Shown: positions 31,684-43,300 of the stretch, one piece after another
Numbering within the stretch: the first letter of the stretch is position 1
Layout: every line of letters starts with the position of its first letter
Assembly: GCA_013214945.1 (NCBI GenBank)
Contig: JABSRT010000011.1
Location: 91,423 to 155,422 of the forward strand
Source of the DNA: Gammaproteobacteria bacterium
GTDB taxonomy: Bacteria; Pseudomonadota; Gammaproteobacteria; Enterobacterales; Psychrobiaceae
Length of the DNA stretch: 64,000 bases
Direction of reading: 5' to 3'
The notes under the pieces: model-generated
Database searches by the model: none
Seen by the model: only the letters and a program-made list of their open reading frames with translations
Told to the model about the DNA's origin: nothing
Translations under genes and position numbers: made by a program

Positions 31684-34600
31684 TCGCTGCCTCCAGGGCC
31701 TATTAATGGTGCCGCCTTGGATTTTACTATCATATGACTAGGCACCTTATATTTTTTCTTTTTACGATTTACTTCAACAAATTTTGGCTGGTCAACGGTT
31801 CCGGTTAGCTTAAAGTTGACCTGAGACACCACATCGACAATCGGTCCAAGTACCTTGGTTAGCGCAAACGCCACCACAAAGACCTGCGGTGCACTTGTTA
31901 CCACCCCTGCGACCACTGGCAAGTTAGAAAACAATCGCGGAGTAAAGGTTAAATAATAATCTAAGTCGTTAGTGGCCAAATTAATAGAGCCCAACACGTC
32001 AAGATCACCAGCCAGGCCATCCATATAAGTATCATGCGTCACAGCTATGCCATCGTTAATCTTAAAGCTGCCATCAAAATTATTAAAAAACAGCCCTTTA
32101 ACAAATACATCTCTAAAGTCTAACACCAACTTGCGCCGCAATGAATCTAGACTAAAGAGCGTAAAGATTCGTGCGCCCTGATCACTGACTTCGCTAATAT
32201 GCCCCTCACCAAGGTGCCATTTGACGTTGCCGCCCATGCTTTCTAATGCTGGGCTGTAAATATTGCCACGCCAATTGAGCTTAAAGTCTACTTTCGCATC
32301 GCTGTCTTTAATGCTCGAACTAAAATTAACCAGCTTTAAACTCTCGACCACATTGTTGCTAGACAGGTTACCGCTTAAGGTCGAAAATTCACCGTGCTCA
32401 TCGACTCCCCAAGCGCCAGCTAGACTCAAGCGAGTACTTGGCGCTTCCAGCAGTAAGTTCTCAATCGTAATGCCTTGTTCATTGCGGCCGGTATTAAAAC
32501 TCACCTTACCCAAGTCAAATTCGCCAATTTGGCAGCTTTGACAAGTAAAAGTAAGCAGCGGTAGCGCCAATAACTCGGCTCTAGTTGTCTGCTTCGTTGA
32601 TGCTTGCGCTGACGAAACCTCACTATTGTTGTCGTTATTGATATTAAGTCTTAAGTATTCAAAATTTGCCACCACGCCATCAGCAAGTTGGTCATCATAT
32701 AACTTGATTTGGGCCTTCGCCTGCTTAGAGTTAAGTGAAATTTGCCAAAAATCTTGTCGTTTAATGCCTTGCAAAGATACGTCGCTGAGGTTTTGACCTA
32801 ACCACGCGAGTTCTTTAACCTTAATATTGAGGTGACTTAGCGGCGGTAATAAATTACTGCTTGTACGACCTGATTTGAGGTTAGTGATAAAACGATGCCA
32901 TTTATCAATATCTAAATAAGCTACATTAACTTGCAAGCCAAGCTCATCAGTTACCAAGCTATTATTGTTATGCGAGTCTCTACGCCCGACATGCAAGGCC
33001 ATGCTGTTAACTTTCAGACCTTGAGGCGATAATTGATACTGGGCCAAGACATCTGCCTGCGTCCCCAAAGCCAGCTTAAATTCACCACCCGCGTTGTCAC
33101 CGGCGACATTGACGGCTAATGCTTGTGGTGGCTTGATCGACTTGCTTAGCGGCTGTGGTAATTTAATTTCCATCCCGGTCAGTGGCGAGTTAATTGTTGC
33201 CTGATACAACACATTGTCAGGCGTTATATTGAGATTAACTTTGGCCTGCCAATCTAATGTGCCAACAAGGTACTCGTCGAGATAGCCATGCCATTGCTCT
33301 GGTATTTTAGCGGTATCCCAATTCGCCGCCAAATCAAGATCCAGCTGATAGTTACCGTCATTGGCTTTCGTTAAAATATCGAACTGAAAAGGTTGCTGGT
33401 ACATCACTGCACTAAGATTTTGTCCGGTGATATTACCGTTGACAAAATTCAATGTACCACTAACATTTTGTAAAGGTAAATCAATAGCTTTTAGTATGAT
33501 TTGATTACCACCAAGCAACAACTGACCTTTAGTCATAGGCTCTGAACCATCAAATGGAATAACGATTTCAATATTTGCCTTGACCTTGCCGCCAACGCCT
33601 AACTGCTTAAGCGCCGCGCCTACCGTTAATTTAAGCGGTGACAGTTTGATAACATCTGCAATTGGGCCGATCTTATCGGTTAAGCTAAAATTGACGGCTA
33701 AGGTTGGCTTTTGAGTTAAATCGGGGATTTGTGCGCTAAGGTGTGAAAACTTTAGTTGCCCTACGCGACCAGCAAGCCCCGTTATTAATAACCCTTCATT
33801 TTTAAACTGCAACCTTAAGGTTGCATCAGATAAACGCGGCCATTTAGGATCGTAAACAAATTCGGCATCAGTCAGCGTTGTATCAACCGCAAAAACACCA
33901 CTGTGATCCCGGTAAGGGTAATTATTCAATGCCCCTTGCCATAAAATGGTAACTTCGTTACTGCTGCCACCTTTAATACCAACATTGAGATAGTCGATTA
34001 AACCTTTACTTAGCGCACCACGTGGTAAGTAACGCCAAGTCTTTTCAGCGGCTAATAGCTGAGCATTACCCGACAATGATAGGATTGGCGATTCGTTTTT
34101 CTCAAAGGCTAATTGCCAACTTAAGCGACTTTTTATATCTGCTGTTTCAAGTAACAAATTTTTATCAAATAACCACCAACGCTCACCGTCGACAGCCCAT
34201 TGCAAGGTCGAGTTTAATTGTGTCAGCGGCAACGGCTCAGCAAAAGTGTCACCAAAGTCTAGCGCTTGCTGTGCCATCGCAATTTCAGCTTGCCCACCAA
34301 ACTCATTGCCAGTAATAAAGGCATCCAGCTGGTTAATTTGTGGCAATGAACCACTTCGTTGCTGGTTGTAATCTTTGACTAGGCCCTGGTAGTGCCACAA
34401 ATTATCTTGCTGCCACCAACTTAACTCAGTTAATTTAGCGTCGGGTTGTAATTGAGTTAACAATTGATCTGTCGCCGGGGTTAAGGCTGAAGCTAACCCT
34501 CGCAATGCAAGCAGGTTAGCCAGCGTTAACTTATCGAGTGAAAGGCTTAACTGACCTTGCTGCTGGCTTAGCAATAAATTAATGCTTGGCCATTCGATCA

Positions 34601-35534
34601 AATTAGTCGTTATTTGCAGCTGCTTGCCTGTTAACTGCCAACCCTGTAATTGTTTCTGCCATTGCAAGTCCCCTGGTTTAAGTGATAATTGCTGCTGGCG
34701 CCCATCCTGATCCCAACGAATATGATTATCAGCCATGGTCAAAAGTGCCGATGTTAGCCCTTGATCAGAGAAATCGCCCCACAGTTCGAAGCTCGCCTGC
34801 GCTGATGCTGTCGGATTAAGCACACCCAGTAGCGGCCTTAGGCTGTCTAACCATTGCCACTTGGCAGCTTTAAGATAAAACTGGCCATGAATATTGCTAC
34901 GGTTTTCACCATCGAAGTTTGCCACTAAAGACAAAGGCTCGGGCTCACCACCAGGTAGTGGCGCTAAGCTTAACGTTAACTGATGCCGATTTAAGTTATT
35001 TAGCCACTGCAATCGCTTAAGCCCAATTGACGGCACATCACCGTAAGTGGCAGGTTCAAACTCAACCCTGGCATCTTCAACAACCAATTTAGTGATAGCA
35101 TTGAATAAGTCAGGCACAGGATCTGTAGCGGTCGATTTTTTTTGTGGTAGTTGACCAATGGTCACTTTAGGGTTTATCACCTCGACCAAGCTAAAACGTG
35201 GCGCCAACGCAATAAGCGTTGCGCGAAAATCGAGGTTAAATTTGAGTTTGTCAGCCGTAAAATCAACGCCAAACTTGGCCATATTATTGAATTTGAGATC
35301 ACTAACAATGATTTCAGGACCACCATTGAGCCACTGTCCCGTCATGCTGCTTAGTGTTAGCTCAACTTGGTAATTGTCCGATAAATACTGACTAAATTCT
35401 TGGTTGTATTGGGTGATATAAGGCAAGCTAGCGCGAAGCGCACTAACGCCTAAAGCTACGGTGATTAACATAATCACCCCAAGCAGCCAGAGCTTTGTCC
35501 AACAATAACCGAAAAATTTAAACAATCGATGCAC
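31680..35534 (-). CDS. yhdP: AsmA-like lipid transport protein YhdP
   Basis: YhdP is a very large AsmA/TamB-type envelope protein that helps move phospholipid from the inner to the outer membrane in E. coli. The 1284-residue protein has an N-terminal membrane anchor (about residues 12-32) and a long beta-rich periplasmic groove. It ends in the AsmA-like C-terminal region with a hydrophobic segment (PVVAGVVTSAPQVFVVAFALTK). The GTG start overlaps the rng stop (TAGTG). The link to mla genes in this window is functional: both govern outer-membrane lipid balance. Confidence 0.95.
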   Translation of the reverse strand: MHRLFKFFGYCWTKLWLLGVIMLITVALGVSALRASLPYITQYNQEFSQYLSDNYQVELTLSSMTGQWLNGGPEIIVSDLKFNNMAKFGVDFTADKLKFNLDFRATLIALAPRFSLVEVINPKVTIGQLPQKKSTATDPVPDLFNAITKLVVEDARVEFEPATYGDVPSIGLKRLQWLNNLNRHQLTLSLAPLPGGEPEPLSLVANFDGENRSNIHGQFYLKAAKWQWLDSLRPLLGVLNPTASAQASFELWGDFSDQGLTSALLTMADNHIRWDQDGRQQQLSLKPGDLQWQKQLQGWQLTGKQLQITTNLIEWPSINLLLSQQQGQLSLSLDKLTLANLLALRGLASALTPATDQLLTQLQPDAKLTELSWWQQDNLWHYQGLVKDYNQQRSGSLPQINQLDAFITGNEFGGQAEIAMAQQALDFGDTFAEPLPLTQLNSTLQWAVDGERWWLFDKNLLLETADIKSRLSWQLAFEKNESPILSLSGNAQLLAAEKTWRYLPRGALSKGLIDYLNVGIKGGSSNEVTILWQGALNNYPYRDHSGVFAVDTTLTDAEFVYDPKWPRLSDATLRLQFKNEGLLITGLAGRVGQLKFSHLSAQIPDLTQKPTLAVNFSLTDKIGPIADVIKLSPLKLTVGAALKQLGVGGKVKANIEIVIPFDGSEPMTKGQLLLGGNQIILKAIDLPLQNVSGTLNFVNGNITGQNLSAVMYQQPFQFDILTKANDGNYQLDLDLAANWDTAKIPEQWHGYLDEYLVGTLDWQAKVNLNITPDNVLYQATINSPLTGMEIKLPQPLSKSIKPPQALAVNVAGDNAGGEFKLALGTQADVLAQYQLSPQGLKVNSMALHVGRRDSHNNNSLVTDELGLQVNVAYLDIDKWHRFITNLKSGRTSSNLLPPLSHLNIKVKELAWLGQNLSDVSLQGIKRQDFWQISLNSKQAKAQIKLYDDQLADGVVANFEYLRLNINNDNNSEVSSAQASTKQTTRAELLALPLLTFTCQSCQIGEFDLGKVSFNTGRNEQGITIENLLLEAPSTRLSLAGAWGVDEHGEFSTLSGNLSSNNVVESLKLVNFSSSIKDSDAKVDFKLNWRGNIYSPALESMGGNVKWHLGEGHISEVSDQGARIFTLFSLDSLRRKLVLDFRDVFVKGLFFNNFDGSFKINDGIAVTHDTYMDGLAGDLDVLGSINLATNDLDYYLTFTPRLFSNLPVVAGVVTSAPQVFVVAFALTKVLGPIVDVVSQVNFKLTGTVDQPKFVEVNRKKKKYKVPSHMIVKSKAAPLIGPGGSE

Positions 35535-37015
35535 TACATCATTACCACTGCGTACTTCTCATGACCATATTGTGGTTCAGCTTGTATTTTTACTTCTTTA
35601 TTAATAAATAACTCCAAATCGGCCAAATAGTGAGTTTCTTTATTGAGCAGTGCATCACAAACATCAACCGAGGCGTAAACAACAAAGCGATCAGCAGAAA
35701 AAGCACGATCGACCCTAATCACCTCTCTAAAAATCTCATAACACAGACTTTCAGTTGTCTTTAAAGTTCCCCGGCCTTTGCAACTTGAACATTCTCGACA
35801 TAATACATGCTCGAGACTTTCGCGGGTTCGTTTGCGGGTCATTTCCACTAAACCCAATTGCGAAAATTTACTGAGATTGGTACGAACCCGATCATGAGCA
35901 AAAGCACTCTCTAAGGCACTAAGCACCCGACGTCGGTGCTCATCTTGAGCCATATCAATAAAGTCGATAATAATGATACCGCCAAGGTTTCTTAATCGCA
36001 CCTGACGCGCTATCGCTTTAGTCGCTTCTAAATTGGTACTAAAAATAGTGTCTTCAAGATTACTATGACCGACAAATGCACCAGTATTGATATCGATAGT
36101 GGTCATTGCTTCGGTTTGATCAATAATCAAATAACCGCCCGACTTTAATTCAACCTTACGCTCAAGCGCCCGTTTGATCTCATTTTCGGTATCGTGTAAA
36201 TCAAAAATTGGTCGCTCACCGGGGTAATATTCGATCAGCTCATTTAACTCAGGCACAAACTCTTTAGTGAACTTATCCAGCATTTGGTAGGTAAGTTTAG
36301 AGTCGACCCTAATTTTAGCAATGCTAATCCCGACAAAATCACGTAATAAACGCAATGACAAACTTAAGTCTTCATACAACAATGCACTGCTTTTGCTTTG
36401 CTGGCGCCGTTGCACTATTTTAAGCCACAAGCGTTTTAAAAACGCGGCATCTTGCGAAAGCTCGGCTTCACCGACACCTTCAGCAGCAGTGCGGATAATA
36501 TAACTACCGTCTTTATCTGTATGTTTACCAACCAGACTTTTAAGCCGGTTACGGTCTTTGGGATCTTCAATTCGCTGAGAAACACCAACATGCTTAGAGC
36601 CCGGCATAAAGACCAGATAACGCGAAGGTAAGGTAATATCTGTGGTTAAGCGCGCACCTTTAGTGCCCAGTGGATCTTTGATCACCTGAACCGTAAGAAA
36701 CTGGCCTTGACGTGCTAACTCTGTGATATCTGGAACTTTTGATGGTTTACCTTCGTCATCGTTATCTCGTACAACAATGTCAGATGCATGTAAAAAAGCA
36801 GCTTTGTCCAGCCCAATATCGATAAAAGCGGCTTGCATGCCAGGTAACACCCGGCTGACTTTTCCCTTGTATAAATTACCGACAATGCCTTTTTTATCCA
36901 GCCGTTCGATGTGGACTTCTTGCAATACGCCATTTTCAATCAAAGCGACACGAGTTTCACTGGGGGTAACGTTAATCAGCAGTTCGGCAGCTGCGCCATT
37001 TAACTCGGTAGACAT
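35534..37015 (-). CDS. rng: Ribonuclease G
   Basis: RNase G matures the 5' end of 16S rRNA and cuts some mRNAs. From the ATG at 37015 (GAGG upstream) it has 493 residues, close to 489 in E. coli; the longer frame adds 21 unlikely residues. The S1 domain lies at the N-terminus (IVGNLYKGKVSRVLPGMQAAFIDIGLDKAAFLHASD). Catalytic Asp residues are in MTTIDINTG and IIDFIDM, and the zinc-link CRECSSC is intact. It follows maf after about 185 bp. Confidence 0.96.
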   Translation of the reverse strand: MSTELNGAAAELLINVTPSETRVALIENGVLQEVHIERLDKKGIVGNLYKGKVSRVLPGMQAAFIDIGLDKAAFLHASDIVVRDNDDEGKPSKVPDITELARQGQFLTVQVIKDPLGTKGARLTTDITLPSRYLVFMPGSKHVGVSQRIEDPKDRNRLKSLVGKHTDKDGSYIIRTAAEGVGEAELSQDAAFLKRLWLKIVQRRQQSKSSALLYEDLSLSLRLLRDFVGISIAKIRVDSKLTYQMLDKFTKEFVPELNELIEYYPGERPIFDLHDTENEIKRALERKVELKSGGYLIIDQTEAMTTIDINTGAFVGHSNLEDTIFSTNLEATKAIARQVRLRNLGGIIIIDFIDMAQDEHRRRVLSALESAFAHDRVRTNLSKFSQLGLVEMTRKRTRESLEHVLCRECSSCKGRGTLKTTESLCYEIFREVIRVDRAFSADRFVVYASVDVCDALLNKETHYLADLELFINKEVKIQAEPQYGHEKYAVVMM

Positions 37016-37199
37016 GAATCCTCGCTTTGATCTCATAAAATAGTATCGATAGACCTTTAAATAAAATGACCAAGTCACATTACTTTATAGGTATGGTGGT
37101 AGAGAGTCAGTATAGCGGTATTACAGGCGCGCAGGCAGCTATTAATCAATATTAATTAGGCTAAAGCTACCAGGGGTGTGCGGGTTGTCGATGTTTCGA

Positions 37200-37772
37200 T
37201 CAGGCCTGGGCCAATAAACGTTCTGTTTCCATCAATGGCAATCCAACCACGGCATAATAGCTGCCATTGATCCGTTCGACAAACTTGCCGCCCAAGCCTT
37301 GAATGCCATAACCCCCAGCTTTATCGCAGGGTTCACCGGTCTGCCAATATTGTAGTTTTTCGGCATCAGAAATATGACGAAAGGTCACATCGGTAATAAT
37401 TAAATCGCTGACCAAACCTTTAGCTGACACCACCGCAACACTGGTCATTACTTGATGACAACGCTGCGATAACAGAGTCAGCATCGCGATGCCTTCTTGT
37501 TGTGAACGCGGCTTACCCAAAATTTGATTATCGATAACCACGATAGTATCAGCCCCTAATACTGGTAGTTCTAGTCCCGCTTTAGCACTGCCAGCCTTAG
37601 CTTTTTCAATCGCTAGCCGCTGGACGTACTCTGCAGGGTTCTCATTGATTAACGGCGTTTCATCGACGTCAACATCGACCAATGAGAACTCAACTTCGAG
37701 CTGAGTTAACAGCTCTTGTCGACGTGGCGATTTAGAGGCTAAACGGATAACGTGACGGTATTGCTGTGACAT
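37200..37772 (-). CDS. yhdE: Maf-family nucleoside triphosphate pyrophosphatase (dTTP/UTP type, YhdE)
   Basis: Maf proteins hydrolyse dTTP, UTP and modified nucleotides to monophosphates, cleaning the pool. The ATG start at 37772 gives 190 residues starting MSQQYRHVIRLASKSPRRQ. A TTG at 37787 would overlap mreD by 8 bp and is less likely. Conserved motifs are SKSPRRQELL, the catalytic region VLGADTIVV and GEPCDKAGGYGIQG. It sits in the usual mreD-maf-rng order. Confidence 0.93.
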   Translation of the reverse strand: MSQQYRHVIRLASKSPRRQELLTQLEVEFSLVDVDVDETPLINENPAEYVQRLAIEKAKAGSAKAGLELPVLGADTIVVIDNQILGKPRSQQEGIAMLTLLSQRCHQVMTSVAVVSAKGLVSDLIITDVTFRHISDAEKLQYWQTGEPCDKAGGYGIQGLGGKFVERINGSYYAVVGLPLMETERLLAQA

Positions 37773-37779
37773 AGTTAGC

Positions 37780-38259
37780 TTATACAACCTTGAAGTGACG
37801 GCGAGTTTTTCGCAATAAAAAGAAAACCCAAGGCCAAAATAATAAAGAACTCAGGACGGGTAAATAATAACTGTCGCTCAGGCTGACGTCAGATATAAAG
37901 CGCTGAACTACGTAACTAACAAATTGATATAGAATAGAAATAAAGGAAACTATAAAAGCTTGGTGCCACACGGAATAACTTCTAATCCGCTGAAAGTTTT
38001 TAATCACAATCGAGCAAACCAGCGCTAAAGCCAGCGCGTTGATACCCAGAGAGGTGCCCCACAGAGCATCAATAAATAAGCCACTGAGCCAGGCACTGCC
38101 AACATTAAAACGGTGGGGTAAAGCAAGACACCAATATATAGTCGTCATTAACAGCCAGTTAGGCCGCCAATCGTCGAGAATTTCTGGCATTGGCATTATT
38201 TGCAAAACCAGCGCAGTACCAATGCTAAGCCAAATAATAATAAACGAAAACACCGGCAT
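37780..38259 (-). CDS. mreD: Rod shape-determining protein MreD
   Basis: This 159-residue integral membrane protein with about five or six hydrophobic helices is the MreD component of the elongasome. It has the segment IDALWGTSLGINALALAL typical of the family. Its ATG overlaps the mreC stop by one base (TAATG). The length fits MreD of gammaproteobacteria. Confidence 0.94.
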   Translation of the reverse strand: MPVFSFIIIWLSIGTALVLQIMPMPEILDDWRPNWLLMTTIYWCLALPHRFNVGSAWLSGLFIDALWGTSLGINALALALVCSIVIKNFQRIRSYSVWHQAFIVSFISILYQFVSYVVQRFISDVSLSDSYYLPVLSSLLFWPWVFFLLRKTRRHFKVV

Positions 38260-39128
38260 TAATCGGTTCCGGCGCTAGGCGTTAATTGTTCAGGTTCAGG
38301 CTCGGATTCGGATTCGGTTTCAGCAGGCCAAATTAATAGCAGATATCGTAATCTGTCTAATTTTGCGATAGGCTCTATTCTAATATTTGAATATATCTGA
38401 CTACCTTGGTTTTCAATGCTCACGACTCGAGCAACTGGATAACCTTCAGGAAAACGTCCACCTAATCCTGAGGTTACTAATAAGTCACCGAGTTTAACAT
38501 CTGTATTTTTAGTGACAAATTGCAACTCAAACTGATGAAGATCTCCTTTGCCTAATCCTATCAGCCGCACATCATTACGGTTGTTACGTAAAGGGATCGC
38601 ATGGTTATTGTCAGCAATTAGCAATACTCGACTACTAAACTGACTAACATCGATCACCTGACCAACAATGCCATGTTCGTCGATCACCGGTTGGCCGATA
38701 AAGACCTGATCCTGAGCCCCTTTATTAATCACAACTTGCAGTTTAAACGGATCGCTGTCGACCATTTGCACCCGAGCGATTAATTTTTTGTTGCCGGCTT
38801 TAACCTGCGACCCTAATAATGCATTAAGGCGCTGGTTTTCTTTTTCTAAGTGTTCTTGCTTTAACAATCGATCGCTCAGGTTTAACTGCTCGCGCCGTAA
38901 CGAGGCGTTATCTTCAAGCAGACTCGCACGGGACTTAAAATATTCGGAAATATCATCAAGCACCACCATGGGTGCGCTGGCAATAAATTGCAGCGGGCTG
39001 ACTAAGGTAACGAAGTAACCACGATATGGCGTCATTTTGTCGGTACTTAGTAATAAGATACCCGACAAAATAACAAAAATTGTCACCCTAAATCGTGTTG
39101 CCAAACCACGGATAAAAATGGTTTTCAT
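38259..39128 (-). CDS. mreC: Rod shape-determining protein MreC
   Basis: MreC links cytoplasmic MreB to PBP2/RodA in the periplasm. The 289-residue protein has an N-terminal membrane helix (about 10-28), a coiled coil (SRASLLEDNASLRREQLNLSDRLLKQEHLEKENQRLNALL) and a beta-domain C-terminal part (VINKGAQDQVFIGQPVIDEHGIVGQV). The C-terminal tail is a Glu/Pro repeat (ESESEPEPEQ). It lies 56 bp after mreB. Confidence 0.95.
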   Translation of the reverse strand: MKTIFIRGLATRFRVTIFVILSGILLLSTDKMTPYRGYFVTLVSPLQFIASAPMVVLDDISEYFKSRASLLEDNASLRREQLNLSDRLLKQEHLEKENQRLNALLGSQVKAGNKKLIARVQMVDSDPFKLQVVINKGAQDQVFIGQPVIDEHGIVGQVIDVSQFSSRVLLIADNNHAIPLRNNRNDVRLIGLGKGDLHQFELQFVTKNTDVKLGDLLVTSGLGGRFPEGYPVARVVSIENQGSQIYSNIRIEPIAKLDRLRYLLLIWPAETESESEPEPEQLTPSAGTD

Positions 39129-39184
39129 GGCTAAGCTACCTCAGAGTAATCAAGTAAATGCACAGACAACAGCATCACAAAGAA

Positions 39185-40231
<1,047 letters not shown>

Positions 40232-40386
40232 TCACGCCTATTAAAAATTATTAGAAGAAAAACCCGACAACTTTACCAATGCCACCAGCTTTAAACAAGC
40301 AGAACACCCGTTGTTTTGCATATTTAGCAGAATAAATTGTTTTGAGTAAATATCACTGGGCCAAATTATTCAAATTTATCGCGACC

Positions 40387-43300
40387 TTAATGAAGTTCTT
40401 GCCAAAAAATGATTCGATCATTTCCACGGTAACGACCAAACGTTGCAACCGCACTCGGATTTTCTATTACCGTCGCTAAGTCATTATCCCAGTCAAACTT
40501 AAGCCAATCCTCAACCTCAGGCGTAACCTTTATTTCTCCAGCCGAGTTCGGCGCCGTTAATAACACAGAACCTGTGCCGCCAGAGATAGCACTGACATTA
40601 GCAACCAAGCTAGCCGCTGCTAATGGTTCAGAAAGAGTAGCCGTTATGATCGACGAGCAGTTATCCTCTGTATTGGTGACAAATTTGGCGCCGTCGTAAT
40701 ACTGCAGCTCAATCGGTAATGCCAAGCTAGCGTCTTCGGGGCCAAAAGCATTTTTTAACTTGGCCCGGCCAAACCGCATATCGAGCGATTCTCCGATATC
40801 TTTACTGCCGCCACCGCTAAAATCACGTTCATCAAGTTCATCGGCCTTATCAATACTAATACTTAACTGTAATACTTGATAAGGTCCGTCGACCGCTGCT
40901 AGTTTGTCAAAATTGGCATTACTAACCGCGACCTTGTATATTCCCGCGGACCATTGTGGAGCAGTGCCAACAACCAGACGATTACCAAGATTAAGATCGG
41001 TAATTGAGCCATTGTCGTGGGCATGATAATTAATCGCCGCGGTTTTAGCATAAACTAGGGTATCGTTATCGTAATTTTTGGTTACTGTCGCCGCTGTTCC
41101 ATCTGTACCCGCACTCATTGCTTTGAGGGTATAATTAATCTCAAGGTTGTCTTGCCCCATGTAGCTAAAGCTATCATTGCCATTGACACAAGTATCTGAG
41201 ACTGTCGCAGGAGTAACTGCTGACACCATAAAATGATCGGGATAAAACCTACCAATGGTATTACTGCTGGTTACCAGGTTTATGCTGGCATTTAAATAAT
41301 TGCTCACCGAGGCGCTAAGTTCAATACTGCCTACTTCGCTATATTTAACCCCACTTAATGTCACTTTGCCACCAGCATAATTGCCAGCGGTGATACCCGC
41401 TCCAGTCAAAGTGCCTTTAGTACCAGAACTTGGCGTGTAACTGGCAATACCTATAGTGGTGGCTGCACTAAAAGCAGGAGTTGGGCCGTTATTAGTGATA
41501 TCGACTCCGGCGTCTGGCAGGCCATCACCATTGCTATCATCGCTAGACTCATACAAATAAGCACCTAGCGTTAACGAAAAGTTCTCTCCAGCAGCAACAA
41601 AACCGTCACCCGCTAGCTCATTACCGCCGCTATTTGATTTTTCCGGCTGTTTAAATTGGTTAATGTCGCTAAAGGCCAAACCAAATGGCCGGATAACTTG
41701 GCTGTTACTACCACCGCCAATATCGACGTTGTTGGCAAAAACTCTCGAGTCATCAAGTAAATTAAGTGTGTATTTTCCGACATCACCGGTCACTAGATTA
41801 AACTTGGCGACACCCGCACTAAATTTAAGCGTAACGTTAGTGCTACTAGGTTGGGTATTAGGCACTGAGTCATTGGTAGATTGAGGGTCAGTGCCTAATG
41901 TTCTGGTTATTTTCGGCGCAAGACCATCAACAAAGCTGCTATCACGCACTAGCCACGCTTTGAGTCGTTGATTAGTATCATTATAGTTAGCCGCTATCGC
42001 GCAACTTCCTGAACCTTTGGTCCACAACTCCACTTGGTACTGATGATCACGGGCAGCAATAACCTTATCGCTGCCCGCTAAATTATCGATATCAGTAATG
42101 ACAAACGCATTATCACTAAAGACAACATCATCACTGCTCGCAACAGGAGCAGTTTTATCGTCGACCGACACTCTTAGCTTGTCAGCATGCTGGTTTGACA
42201 GTTGCAAAATAACCTGACCGCCATCACTGGCAACAAATTGATAAATGCCAGCACCATCATCAGCAGTATTATCGCTTAACGTCCCCAGTGCGTTGTCACT
42301 AGAACCTATTGACCACGAACCATGATTGCTCGAGGTTGTTAGCTCAATGGTACCGCTGTAATCTGTAATCAAGGCGTTATTAGTGTCCCAAGCCGATACT
42401 GTTACATTCTGCGCTTTGCAAGTACTGGCGAATTCGCTAACCACGACCGATAAGCGGGCAACGACACTACCGCAATCGTCACGCGGCGTACCATCCCAGT
42501 TCTTGCCCGCCTCGTGATTATAATAAATTGCTTCAATTTGAGTATCTGATAATGCCTGATTGAAAATAACGATTTCATCGAACGCGCCATCAGCCGTGTG
42601 CAAGCCATCATCGTCTATCGTATAATTATTACGATTATCACCAAAATACAGTGAATCTAATCGGCCCATCACTCCATTGTTATTGGTAATGTACTCGTAG
42701 TCATACCCTGGTTTTTTATGCATGCTCAATGGCTGTCCATTAACATGCAGCGCAATTAAATTCTGTTCTAAATCCCAGCTTGCGCTGATATGCACTTTCG
42801 AATCATTAGCCAATACTTGATCGTAAGTATTATAAACAAAGTCTCTATCTGCGGTATCTTCAAACGCAAAAGTTAATTTGCCATTTTTTTCACGTCTTAA
42901 GAAAAAATACTTATCATCATTGCCGTCAGATGTGCCTGAGAATAAAGTTTGTTGCTTGCTCGACGTACTATTTGGGGCATACCAAAAACTAATCGTGCCA
43001 CGGTTACCCATGACCAATTGAGTATCGAGCGCGTAGTAGTTATTACGGCTGTTATCAGCGCTGATATTGGCACCGTGACAAATCTGGCCATTTGCCACGC
43101 TATTAATATGACCAGATGATGGATAGCCTCCCTGTAAGTCAACAACCGAGCCGTGATTATTATTGCCAGAATAATCAATTATTTCGTTGGCAGCGGCGCT
43201 TAAACTCACCTCGTCGAGGTGCCACTCTAATAGTGGTTTTAACGCTCCGCAGGCATTACTCTCGTTCATATCAGCAGTAACTTGCGCTTGGCTAATTTCG

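Noticed and set aside
35534..37078. Longer RNase G start at 37078
   Set aside because: The extra 21 residues do not fit the family, while the ATG at 37015 has a GAGG site and matches the usual N-terminus.
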